Translations under genes and position numbers: made by a program
Notes under the pieces: model-generated
Told to the model about the DNA's origin: nothing
Database searches by the model: none
The model's input: the letters and a program-made list of their open reading frames with translations, nothing else
Origin: an uncultured Eubacterium sp.
Lineage (GTDB): Bacteria > Bacillota > Clostridia > Lachnospirales > Lachnospiraceae
DNA length: 14,062 nucleotides
Assembly (NCBI GenBank): GCA_904502145.1
Contig: CAJGDH010000021.1
Location: forward strand, 1 to 14,062
Direction of reading: 5' to 3'
Shown here: piece by piece, positions 1-7,391 of the stretch
Layout of the letters: each line of letters opens with the position of its first letter
Position numbering within the stretch: position 1 is the stretch's first letter

Positions 1-4
1 AAAT

Positions 5-33
5 ATTATACTGAATTTATCCTGCTATGTCAA
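5..33 (-). promoter_or_regulatory. Perfect-consensus sigma-A promoter firing left out of the window
   Basis: On the minus strand TTGACA (28-33) is followed by a 17-base spacer and TATAAT (5-10), so both hexamers and the spacing match the vegetative consensus exactly. Transcription would start at or beyond the left edge and run away from the ABC-F gene. The gene it serves lies outside the window. The match is seen directly; activity is inferred. Confidence 0.75.
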
Positions 34-74
34 ACAATTCACAGACTAGCCCCGCAAATCTCTCCTTCTATTAT

Positions 75-103
75 TTTACTTCTTTTCTCTCTTGTGATAA
101 GAT
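75..103 (+). promoter_or_regulatory. Probable promoter of the ABC-F gene (extended -10)
   Basis: TTTACT (75-80), a 17-base pyrimidine-rich spacer and TAAGAT (98-103) preceded by TG at 95-96 form an extended -10 promoter about 30 bases upstream of the ATG at 141. The hexamers are imperfect, but the TGn element and the position support it. It is divergent from the promoter at 5-33, with about 40 bases between the two -35 boxes. Confidence 0.5.
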
Positions 104-140
104 ATGCTTTAGACTGATTTCACGGAGTGGGAGGATAACC

Positions 141-2069
141 ATGATACTGTCCTGTCAGAAAATCACAAAATCATTTGGCGGAAAAAATGTACTGAATCAG
201 ATAAATTTTCTGATCAATGAAGGGGAGAAGGCTGCGGTCATCGGAATAAACGGTGCGGGCAAGACCACCCTTTTCAAGATCATCACGGGGGAATATGAAC
301 CGGATTCCGGCGAGGTCGTATTTCAGAAGGACACCAGCTGTTCCTACCTGTCACAGGTCATCGATGTCCGTTCCACAAGGACCATCTATGAGGAGATGCT
401 GGATGCCAAGAAAGAGATCATCGAGATGGAGGAGAAGATCCGCTCCCTGGAGAAAGATATCAGCCTGGAAACCGGCGAACGGCTGAGTGCGTCCATGGAC
501 CTCTACTCCAGGCTGACGGACAAGTTTGAAAAAGCCAACGGATATGCCTGGAAAAGCGAGATCACCGGGGTCCTCAAAGGCCTGGGCTTTACCGAGGCAG
601 AGTTCAACACCCCCATCTATACCCTCTCCGGAGGCCAGAAGACACGGGTCGCCCTGAGCCGTATCCTGCTTTCCCGCCCCGATCTTATCCTGCTGGATGA
701 GCCCACCAACCATCTGGACATGGACGCCATCCGGTGGCTGGAAACCTTCCTGTCCAACTATCGGGGAGCTGTTCTGATCATTTCCCATGACCGTTACTTC
801 CTGGATAAGGTCGTGACGAAAGTCATTGAGATCGAACAGGGAGTCAGCAATGTATTTCACGGAAACTATACCCGGTATGCGGAAAAGAAGAAGGCCCAGA
901 GGGACGCCCTGCTCAAACAGTATATGAACCAGCAGCAGGAGATCGCCCATCAGGAGGAGGTCATCGCCAGGCTGAAATCCTTCAACCGGGAGAAATCCAT
1001 TAAGAGGGCGGAAAGCCGGGAGAAGATGCTTCAGAAGATCGACCGGGTGGAAAAACCCCTCATGTTCGACCAGAAGATGAAGATCCGTCTGGAGCCTGAA
1101 GTCACCAGCGGAAACGATGTCCTGACCATAGAGAAGCTGAGCAAATCCTTCGGGGACAAACACCTTTTCTCCAACCTGGATATGGAGATCAGGCGCGGTG
1201 AGGTGGTGGGGATCATCGGGGCCAACGGAACCGGAAAGACCACCCTCCTTAAGATCATCAACCGCCATCTCCGGGGGGACAGCGGCAAGATCGCCTACGG
1301 AGCCAAAGTGACCATCGGTTACTATGACCAGGAACAGCATGTCCTCCATGACGAAAAGACGATCTTCGAAGAGATCTCCGACGCCTACCCCAAGCTGACC
1401 AATACCAGGATAAGAAATGTCCTGGCCGCCTTCCTCTTTACGGGGGACGATGTCTTCCAGACGATCGGGACCTTGAGCGGCGGCGAAAAAGGGCGGGTAT
1501 CCCTGGCCAAGCTCATGCTTTCCAACGCCAATTTCCTCATCCTGGATGAGCCCACCAACCATCTGGACATCTCTTCCAGAGAGATTCTGGAGGAAGCCAT
1601 CAACGGTTATGAGGGCACGGTCCTGTATGTGTCCCACGACCGTTATTTCATCAACCGGACCGCCACCAGGATCCTGGACTTTTCTCCCTCGGGAATCGTC
1701 AATTACCGGGGAAATTACAGTTATTATCTGGAACAGAAAGAGGCCGGCAACATCGAGGCAGACAGTGATGATCTTACGTCGGCTGCCGGATCCCCGGAAC
1801 CGGTAAAAGAATCCTCCTCCAAGGAAGACTGGATCAGGGCCCGGGAGGAAGCTGCCAGGATCAGAAAAAGGGAAAATGACCTGAGAAAGACGGAGGATAA
1901 GATCAGCCGCCTCGAGGAAGAAAACGATCAGTATCGGGAAGAGATCAACCTTCCCGAAAACAGCACCGACGCAGAAAAGCTCATGGAACTGTCGGAAAAA
2001 ATCGAAAAAAATGAGCAGGAACTCCTCTCCCTCTACGAGGAATGGGAGCAGATCCAGCTCACGGATTAG
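141..2069 (+). CDS. ABC-F family ATPase (YdiF/Uup-like, ribosome-associated)
   Basis: A 642-residue protein with two ATP-binding cassettes and no membrane segment, the ABC-F layout. Cassette 1 has Walker A GINGAGKT (35-42), signature LSGGQ (162-166), Walker B LILLDEP (182-188) and switch SHDR (215-218). Cassette 2 has GANGTGKT (360-367), LSGGE (445-449), LILDEP (466-471) and SHDR (498-501). The charged linker at about 240-325 matches the P-site tRNA interaction region, and about 560-640 is a glutamate/lysine-rich coiled coil as in YdiF and Uup. Family members act in the ribosomal E site to relieve stalled translation; some give antibiotic resistance, but nothing here points to resistance. The start is the ATG at 141 because GGGAGG lies 6 bases upstream; the frame remains open to 27 but that extension has no homology-like content. 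Housekeeping role is inferred. Confidence 0.93.
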   Translation: MILSCQKITKSFGGKNVLNQINFLINEGEKAAVIGINGAGKTTLFKIITGEYEPDSGEVVFQKDTSCSYLSQVIDVRSTRTIYEEMLDAKKEIIEMEEKIRSLEKDISLETGERLSASMDLYSRLTDKFEKANGYAWKSEITGVLKGLGFTEAEFNTPIYTLSGGQKTRVALSRILLSRPDLILLDEPTNHLDMDAIRWLETFLSNYRGAVLIISHDRYFLDKVVTKVIEIEQGVSNVFHGNYTRYAEKKKAQRDALLKQYMNQQQEIAHQEEVIARLKSFNREKSIKRAESREKMLQKIDRVEKPLMFDQKMKIRLEPEVTSGNDVLTIEKLSKSFGDKHLFSNLDMEIRRGEVVGIIGANGTGKTTLLKIINRHLRGDSGKIAYGAKVTIGYYDQEQHVLHDEKTIFEEISDAYPKLTNTRIRNVLAAFLFTGDDVFQTIGTLSGGEKGRVSLAKLMLSNANFLILDEPTNHLDISSREILEEAINGYEGTVLYVSHDRYFINRTATRILDFSPSGIVNYRGNYSYYLEQKEAGNIEADSDDLTSAAGSPEPVKESSSKEDWIRAREEAARIRKRENDLRKTEDKISRLEEENDQYREEINLPENSTDAEKLMELSEKIEKNEQELLSLYEEWEQIQLTD

Positions 2070-2119
2070 TGGTAAACAAAAACAGAATCTGTGCATATAA
2101 AAACTCTATATAAACAACA

Positions 2120-2273
2120 AGAACCGGAAGGAATGTTCTGAACGATCCATATCGGATGGTGGATTTGCGGACAGGTCTCCTGAGAAAGCGTTCGTTTAGC
2201 CGCTTTCGAGGGAACCTGCCGCAAGGGTACCGCCATCCGGGATTCGTTACTGCAGAACATTCCTTCCGGTTCT
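2120..2273 (+). repeat. Rod-like structured element bounded by perfect 21-base inverted repeats
   Basis: The arms at 2120-2140 and 2253-2273 are exact reverse complements. The interior continues the pairing: 2141-2148 with 2240-2248 (one bulge), 2154-2162 with 2230-2238 (one U.G), 2164-2176 with 2214-2225 (A2171 bulged), 2178-2181 with 2209-2212, and 2184-2190 with 2201-2207 around a 10-base loop. About 61 base pairs cover 122 of 154 bases. Three of the wobbles (T2160/G2232, T2178/G2212, T2164/G2225) pair only in plus-strand RNA, while C2177/A2213 would pair only in minus-strand RNA, so plus-strand RNA is mildly favoured. A weak TAAACA-17-TATAAA promoter-like match precedes it at 2073-2101. 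Candidates are a structured RNA, a MITE-like insertion, or an elaborate bidirectional terminator between convergent genes; the flanking T runs are poor. I do not recognise an Rfam family. Confidence 0.9.
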
Positions 2274-2315
2274 GTTATTGTAAAGCATATTTATGATGTT
2301 AATTGAATCTGCTCT

Positions 2316-2951
2316 CTATTTCTTGATCTCCACTTTCTGTCCGATCTTGCTCTCCGTTCCCGAGATGAGCCTCTTGATATTGGCCCGGTGACGATAGAGG
2401 GCGAAGAAGGTAAAGAGCGCGGCCATGATCAGTAATTCCGGTCTTCCGGGATGTAAGATCAGCATCTCGATCAGGAATCCGATACTAAGAAGGCAGGATC
2501 CCAGGGAGACATAACGGGTAAGACCCAGAACAATACCGAAGATGATCAGGCTGGCAAGTCCCATCCTCCAGTCGAAGGCTGTCATGACAGCGATGGAGGT
2601 GGAGATGCCTTTTCCTCCTTTGAACTTCAGGAAGAAGGGGTAATCGTGACCCATCACCGCACCGAAACCGATCAGGAGCTGGGCGAACTGGGAATTGACA
2701 TTCTCCATACCCGGGCAGACCAGGAAACGAAGGATCATTACCGGGATAAAGCCCTTCAGGGCATCGCCGAGGAAGGTGCAGAGTGCCCACTTTTTCCCCA
2801 GGACACGAAGTACATTGGTTGCTCCCGCATTGCCGCTGCCGTACTCCCTGATATCGATCCCGTTCAGTTTTCCGACAAAATATCCTGTCTGAAAACAACC
2901 TAAAAAATAACCGATCACAAAAATGATTGCATAGAAAACAATAGGATTCAT
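2316..2951 (-). CDS. plsY: Acyl-phosphate:glycerol-3-phosphate acyltransferase PlsY
   Basis: A 211-residue integral membrane enzyme that transfers an acyl group from acyl-phosphate to glycerol-3-phosphate, the first committed step of phospholipid synthesis in most Gram-positives. The three family motifs are visible: SGNAGATN (39-46), KGGKGISTS (111-119) and the HRANIKRL...GTE block (188-200). Hydrophobic helices lie at about 3-24, 55-78, 90-105, 117-149 and 152-186. The start is the ATG at 2951, with AAAGGAG about 8 bases upstream; the frame is open to 3032, but that would overlap der by about 80 bases and adds a non-hydrophobic tail. It begins one base after the der stop, so it is probably coupled to der. 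It is the last gene of the leftward operon and converges on the ABC-F gene. Confidence 0.96.
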   Translation of the reverse strand: MNPIVFYAIIFVIGYFLGCFQTGYFVGKLNGIDIREYGSGNAGATNVLRVLGKKWALCTFLGDALKGFIPVMILRFLVCPGMENVNSQFAQLLIGFGAVMGHDYPFFLKFKGGKGISTSIAVMTAFDWRMGLASLIIFGIVLGLTRYVSLGSCLLSIGFLIEMLILHPGRPELLIMAALFTFFALYRHRANIKRLISGTESKIGQKVEIKK

Positions 2952-2952
2952 G

Positions 2953-4275
2953 TTATTTCTCCTTTCTTTCCCGGTAGATAAACCTGATGGGAGTTCCGCG
3001 AAAACCGAAAGTATTACGGATCTGATTCTCAATGTACCTGGTATAGGAAAAATGAGTCAGTTCCTTGCTGTTGACAAACATGACAAATGTGGGCGGTTTC
3101 ACGGAAACCTGGGTGATATAGTAGATCCGAAGCCTCTTTCCCTTGTCCGAAGGTGGCTGTTTCATGGCCATGGACTCGGTGAGGATCTCATTGAGAACTC
3201 CCGTCTGAATGCGAAGAGCCCTGTTCTCGATCACGGTGTCGATCAGGTCAAACAGTTTGGGAAGGCGCTGACCGGTCACTGCCGAGATGAAGATCATCTC
3301 CGCGTAAGGCATGTAGGAAAGCCTGTTCCTGACGGTCTTCTCGAAATCCCTCATGGTGTTGGTTTCCTTCTCCACCAGATCCCATTTATTGACGGCGATG
3401 ATGACACCCTTGCCTCTCTCATGGGCAATTCCGGCGATCTTGGCATCCTGCTCGGTGACACCCTCCACGGCATCGATCACCAGCACGGCCACATCACATC
3501 TTTCCACCGCGGTCACGGTACGGATGATACTGTATCTCTCCAGCTCTTCCTTTATCTTGCTCTTCCTTCTCAGGCCGGCCGTATCGATAAAGACATATTC
3601 CCGGCCTGATCTGGTCACCGTGGTATCGATGGCATCCCTGGTGGTGCCGGCGATGGGTGAGACGATCACCCTCTCCTCCCCCAGCAGCCGGTTGATGATG
3701 GAGGATTTCCCCGCGTTGGGACGGCCGATGACCGCGATCTTGGGTCTGTCGTCCTCCTCCTCATTCATGGACTCAGGGTCAAAATGTTCCACCACGATAT
3801 CCAGCATATCTCCCAATCCCAGCATGCCTGCCGCGGAGATGGGTACAGGGTCTCCCAGACCCAGGTTATAGAATTCATACACATCCGGCATGAACTTCTC
3901 AAAGCTGTCCACTTTATTGACCACCAGAATGATGGGTTTTCTTGAGCGGCGGAGCATATCCGCCACTTTATAATCTGCATCTACCAGCCCCTGCCGGACA
4001 TCGGTAAGAAACAGGATCACGTCTGCGGTCATAATGGCAGTCTCAGCCTGCTCTCTCATCCTTGACAGGATCAGATCGTCCGTCTCCGGCTCGATTCCGC
4101 CTGTATCGATCAGGGTAAACTGATAATTCAGCCAGGTGACATCCGCATAGATCCTGTCCCTCGTCACACCGGGGGTGTCCTCCACTATGGAGATCCTGCT
4201 CCCCGCAAGGGCGTTAAACAGCGTGGATTTCCCTACATTGGGTCTTCCCACCACTGCGACTACTGGTTTACTCAT
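2953..4275 (-). CDS. der: Ribosome biogenesis GTPase Der (EngA)
   Basis: A 440-residue tandem GTPase needed for maturation of the 50S ribosomal subunit. Domain 1 has G1 GRPNVGKS (10-17), G3 DTGG (57-60) and G4 NKVD (120-123). An acidic linker (about 167-177) leads to domain 2 with GRPNAGKS (184-191), DTAG (231-234) and NKWD (296-299). The C-terminal KH-like domain spans about 355-436 and ends in a basic tail. Length and order are those of the family. The ATG at 4275 has GGAGGA 6 to 8 bases upstream. It follows the DUF512 gene by 39 bases and precedes plsY by one base. Confidence 0.98.
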   Translation of the reverse strand: MSKPVVAVVGRPNVGKSTLFNALAGSRISIVEDTPGVTRDRIYADVTWLNYQFTLIDTGGIEPETDDLILSRMREQAETAIMTADVILFLTDVRQGLVDADYKVADMLRRSRKPIILVVNKVDSFEKFMPDVYEFYNLGLGDPVPISAAGMLGLGDMLDIVVEHFDPESMNEEEDDRPKIAVIGRPNAGKSSIINRLLGEERVIVSPIAGTTRDAIDTTVTRSGREYVFIDTAGLRRKSKIKEELERYSIIRTVTAVERCDVAVLVIDAVEGVTEQDAKIAGIAHERGKGVIIAVNKWDLVEKETNTMRDFEKTVRNRLSYMPYAEMIFISAVTGQRLPKLFDLIDTVIENRALRIQTGVLNEILTESMAMKQPPSDKGKRLRIYYITQVSVKPPTFVMFVNSKELTHFSYTRYIENQIRNTFGFRGTPIRFIYRERKEK

Positions 4276-4314
4276 CCTGTCCTCCGTTTCTCTATGTTAA
4301 GCACGGGGATAATC

Positions 4315-5628
4315 TCAGATCCCCGCAAGTTTTCTCACGAAATCCTCCCCCTCTGATTGTATGATAATCACAGGTTTTTGTAAAGAACGACTCATCTCTT
4401 CCAGAGTGACGTCATCCAGAAAAATGTCCTCATCCGCCTTAAGGACGTTGCAGGGGAGATAAAGGCAGTCCCCAAGTTCCTTCCCTTTAAGCTGGGCTAT
4501 GATATCCTGCCCGGTCAGCAGACCGGAGACGGTGATCTTCTCCCCGAAGAAATCGTTCCGTATGCAGTGGACATGGATCGTCAGGCCCGGAAACTTCTCC
4601 CGGACTTCCCCGGCGAGTTTAAGGATGGTAGGGTAGGCCAGTTTTGCGGTGGCGACAGAGATCTCCCGCTTACGGTCATCCCCTTCCAGGGCGGCCAGGG
4701 TGTCCCTGACTTCATCCATCAGAAGCCTGATCATCCCCACTCCGTTTTCCAGCTGTCCGTACCCCTCGTAATACTCCGCCGGCGGGATCTCCTGCTCTGC
4801 CAGGATGAACCACTCATCGGAAGCATGGACAAAACAGCTCCCCAGTTCTTCCTTCAGCCGGTCCTGCCATCCTTTGATCTGGCGGATGACTTTCTCCGCG
4901 GAAGCTTTATCGTAGGAGTCCAGTTCTTTCAGGCCTTCCCTGAATCTGGTGATCCCCACCGGAACCACGGAAAGGCTTGACATGGCCGGATGAAAAGCGG
5001 CCAGCTCACGGATACTCCGGTCCAGCTCCTCCCCGTCATTGATCCCTGGACAGAGGACGATCTGGCTGTTCATCCCGATCCCTGCCCGGGCAAATTTCCC
5101 GATCTTGTCCAGGATATCTCCGGCAAACCGGTTATTGAGCATGGAGCAGCGCAGCTGGGGGTTGGTGGTATGGACGGAAATGTTGATGGGAGCCAGGTGG
5201 TAGCGGATGATCCGCTCTATATCCTCATCATCCATGTTGGTCAGTGTAATATAGTTGCCCTGAAGGAAGGACAGCCTGGAATCGTCGTCCTTAAAATACA
5301 GGGTCTCCCTCATGCCGGGCGGCATCTGGTCAATGAAACAGAATACACATTTGTTTGTACAGGAATGGTATCTGTCCATGAGAGATTCCTCAAAGAGGAT
5401 CCCCAGATCCTCCTCCTCGTCTTTCTCGATCTCCAGCAGGTACTCTTCTCCCCCTGCGGTGGAGATCAGAAGCTCGAGGTATTCATTCTCTATATGAAAC
5501 TGGTAATCAAAGATATCCCTGATCTGACAATCATTGATGGAAAGGATCCTGTCTCCGGGTACAAGTCCGCACTCATCGGCGATACTCCCGGGTATGACCC
5601 TGATGATCTCGTGGGTATGATCTTTCAT
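4315..5628 (-). CDS. DUF512 family protein: PDZ-like domain plus radical-SAM-type Fe-S domain
   Basis: A 437-residue protein of the COG1625/DUF512 group, function unestablished. Residues 6-70 resemble a PDZ domain (GSIADECGLVPGDRILSIN). Then comes a C-x3-C-x2-C cluster, C90-TNK-C94-VF-C97, the spacing used by radical SAM enzymes for a 4Fe-4S cluster, followed by a TIM-barrel-like stretch (YITLTN about 126-131, ISVHTT about 150-155). The C-terminal part is the DUF512 region. The ATG at 5628 has AGGGG 8 bases upstream and lies 12 bases after the yraN stop. Being placed in one operon with der, rnhB and rbgA suggests a link to ribosome or RNA metabolism, but this is only guilt by association. A related cyanobacterial family has been labelled a putative FeS oxidoreductase. 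Confidence 0.9.
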   Translation of the reverse strand: MKDHTHEIIRVIPGSIADECGLVPGDRILSINDCQIRDIFDYQFHIENEYLELLISTAGGEEYLLEIEKDEEEDLGILFEESLMDRYHSCTNKCVFCFIDQMPPGMRETLYFKDDDSRLSFLQGNYITLTNMDDEDIERIIRYHLAPINISVHTTNPQLRCSMLNNRFAGDILDKIGKFARAGIGMNSQIVLCPGINDGEELDRSIRELAAFHPAMSSLSVVPVGITRFREGLKELDSYDKASAEKVIRQIKGWQDRLKEELGSCFVHASDEWFILAEQEIPPAEYYEGYGQLENGVGMIRLLMDEVRDTLAALEGDDRKREISVATAKLAYPTILKLAGEVREKFPGLTIHVHCIRNDFFGEKITVSGLLTGQDIIAQLKGKELGDCLYLPCNVLKADEDIFLDDVTLEEMSRSLQKPVIIIQSEGEDFVRKLAGI

Positions 5629-5640
5629 CTGTCTGTCCCC

Positions 5641-6009
5641 TCATACCGGTTCATGGTATTCAAATGCATTCTTTATCCAACGGCATCTGCCGTAACGGTC
5701 GATCTCGATAATGTCGAAACGGACCGGTGTATAATCATCCAGTTTTTCTTTCATCCGGTAAAAATCAAAAGTGAGACAGATCTTTCGCTGCTTGCGGAAA
5801 TCCACCGCCTCCGCAGGTTCCCCCTGGGCGGAGGAAGAGCGGGTTTTTACTTCAACGACCAGATAGACGGATCCGTCCAGGCCGATCAGATCTATCTCAC
5901 CATATCGGCATCGATAATTCTTTTGTAGAATACGCACACCCTTCTCCATAAGGAAGGCGGCAGCGGCAGCCTCACCAAGACTGCCTGTCTTTTTACGCAT
6001 ATCCTTCAA
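5641..6009 (-). CDS. yraN: YraN/UPF0102 family endonuclease-like protein
   Basis: A 122-residue protein with the restriction-endonuclease-like fold signature of UPF0102: E38 and D40 in YGEID, then E53 and K55 in the VVEVKTRS strand, the usual metal-binding D...ExK pattern. The cellular role of the family is not settled. It sits next to rnhB, its common neighbour. The start is uncertain. TTG at 6009 lies 10 bases after GGAGG (6020-6024) and is annotated here. ATG at 6000 is 19 bases away. The best placed ATG (6014, 5 bases from GGAGG) reads ATG-ATT-TGA and stops. One extra T in the TTT run would put that ATG in frame, so a sequence error or a real leader peptide are both possible. Confidence 0.92.
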   Translation of the reverse strand: MKDMRKKTGSLGEAAAAAFLMEKGVRILQKNYRCRYGEIDLIGLDGSVYLVVEVKTRSSSAQGEPAEAVDFRKQRKICLTFDFYRMKEKLDDYTPVRFDIIEIDRYGRCRWIKNAFEYHEPV

Positions 6010-6030
6010 ATCATTTATTCCTCCATCTGT

Positions 6031-6804
6031 TCAGGACTCTCCTGACAGGATATTGCCGATGAAGCTTCGCCGGTGGATCGGACATGGTCCCAGCCGCCGC
6101 AAGGCTTCCATATGTTCCTTCGAGCCGTAACCCTTGTTGGATTCAAACCCATAGCCCGGATAGATCCCGGCAAATTCCGTCATCATCCTGTCCCTGACCA
6201 CCTTGGCCACGATGCTGGCCGCAGCGATGGAGATACTTTTTGCATCTCCTTTGATGATGGGTACCTGGGGCACGGAGACCCCCGGGATACGGACCGCATC
6301 ATTTAAAAGAAGGTCCGGGGCCACCGACAGGTGGCTGACGGCTTCACGCATGGCTTCATAGGTAGCCTGAAGAATATTGATCTCATCTATCCTGGTATGG
6401 TTGGCCATACCGATGCCCACAGACACCGCCTCCGCGCAGATGATCTCATACAGCTCCTCTCTTTTCGCGGCAGAGAGTTTTTTTGAATCATTGATGTAAA
6501 GGATCCGGCAGTCTTTGGGCAGAATGACCGCACCGGCAACCACCGGCCCGGCCAGGGGCCCCCGGCCCACCTCGTCGATCCCGCAGATCATGGCATGATC
6601 GCTGTATTTCTTCTCATAAGCGCACATCTGCTCCACGCGTTCTTTTTCCTCCCGGAGACGGATAAGCTTCTTCTCCTGGGCTGCCAGAAGGGTCCGCACA
6701 CCCTTCCTGCCGTCATCCGCATAAAGGCGGATACGGTCAGGGATCTCTTCGGGAGTCAGGCTCATGAATTCTTCTTTGATCTCACTGACGCTTTTTAAGC
6801 TCAC
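6031..6804 (-). CDS. rnhB: Ribonuclease HII
   Basis: A 257-residue type 2 RNase H that cleaves RNA in RNA/DNA hybrids and removes single ribonucleotides from DNA. The catalytic residues are visible: D77-E78 in GIDEVGRGPLAGP, D169 in LLNDA and D205 in KVVRDR; the C-terminal YPGYGF...NKGYG block (215-227) is typical. The N-terminal 70 residues (EIKEEF... and a basic helix) match the longer N-terminal domain of Firmicutes RnhB. The start is taken as GTG at 6804, which overlaps the lepB stop as GTGA and has GGAGGGTGG upstream. The frame is open to 6858 without a better site. An ATG at residue 14 is the main alternative. Confidence 0.96.
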   Translation of the reverse strand: MSLKSVSEIKEEFMSLTPEEIPDRIRLYADDGRKGVRTLLAAQEKKLIRLREEKERVEQMCAYEKKYSDHAMICGIDEVGRGPLAGPVVAGAVILPKDCRILYINDSKKLSAAKREELYEIICAEAVSVGIGMANHTRIDEINILQATYEAMREAVSHLSVAPDLLLNDAVRIPGVSVPQVPIIKGDAKSISIAAASIVAKVVRDRMMTEFAGIYPGYGFESNKGYGSKEHMEALRRLGPCPIHRRSFIGNILSGES

Positions 6805-7391
6805 TGCTGACCACCCTCCACAGGGCCGAACTTGCTGAAAGGCCAGATCCGGATCCATACTTTTCCGATGATCTCATCCTTGGTCACAGGACCGACCTCT
6901 TCATAGCGGCTGTCGAAACTTACCGGGCGGTTGTCACCCATGCAGAAGTATTCATTTTCTTCCAGGGTATATCCATCCTCGGCAATCCCGGCATACTCAA
7001 TGTAATCGGTTATTCCGTAGATATCTTCCTTCAGCTCTTTGTCGTTGATATAAACCTTGCCGTCAATGATCTGGACCGTCTCGCCGGGCAGTCCGATCAC
7101 GCGCTTGATATAGTAGGGCTGCTCGCCCTCTTCCCCCGGGCCGGGAAAGATGACGATGTCAAATCTTCTGGGGTCATGGAAACGATAGGAGATCTTGTCC
7201 ATGATCAGACTCTGACCGTCACGGAGGGTATTGTCCATGGAGTCTCCGTTGACTACCGTCCGCTGACCGACAAAATGAAGGATCAGATAGACCACCAGCC
7301 CGATGACGGCGACATAGATCACCATATCCAGAATCTCTCTTACCATGCTTCTCTTTTCCTGAACCTGTTCATCCTTATTAATGTTCCCCAT
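6801..7391 (-). CDS. lepB: Signal peptidase I (copy 1, downstream of rbgA)
   Basis: A 196-residue type I signal peptidase that removes signal peptides from exported proteins at the outer face of the membrane. It has a short cytoplasmic N terminus, one membrane helix (about 21-40), the nucleophile S51 in NGDSM, the general base K96 in YIKRVIGLPGE, and the later boxes MGDNRPVSFDSR (151-162). An insert (residues about 122-142) is longer than in copy 2. The ATG at 7391 overlaps the end of rbgA by 14 bases and has AGGAGG 6 bases upstream. Its stop overlaps the rnhB GTG. It is the second signal peptidase in the operon (see 8300-8821). Confidence 0.96.
   Translation of the reverse strand: MGNINKDEQVQEKRSMVREILDMVIYVAVIGLVVYLILHFVGQRTVVNGDSMDNTLRDGQSLIMDKISYRFHDPRRFDIVIFPGPGEEGEQPYYIKRVIGLPGETVQIIDGKVYINDKELKEDIYGITDYIEYAGIAEDGYTLEENEYFCMGDNRPVSFDSRYEEVGPVTKDEIIGKVWIRIWPFSKFGPVEGGQQ

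Noticed and set aside
27..140. 38-codon N-terminal extension of the ABC-F protein
   Set aside because: It runs through the promoter and lacks a ribosome binding site. The ATG at 141 starts exactly where cassette 1 begins.
351..2096. 581-codon open frame antisense to the ABC-F gene
   Set aside because: It lies opposite a certain gene, has low-complexity Leu/Phe/Gly-rich content and no good ribosome binding site. Long antisense frames follow from the codon bias of the real gene.
2120..2140. CCGGAAGGAA in the left arm as a hint of SRP RNA
   Set aside because: SRP RNA has this string in a loop region of domain IV, while here it is fully paired with a perfect complement at 2253-2273. The resemblance is accidental.
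2066..2260. 64-codon minus-strand frame over the rod element
   Set aside because: It spans most of the inverted-repeat element, so its residues are dictated by the stem. No ribosome binding site or family resemblance.
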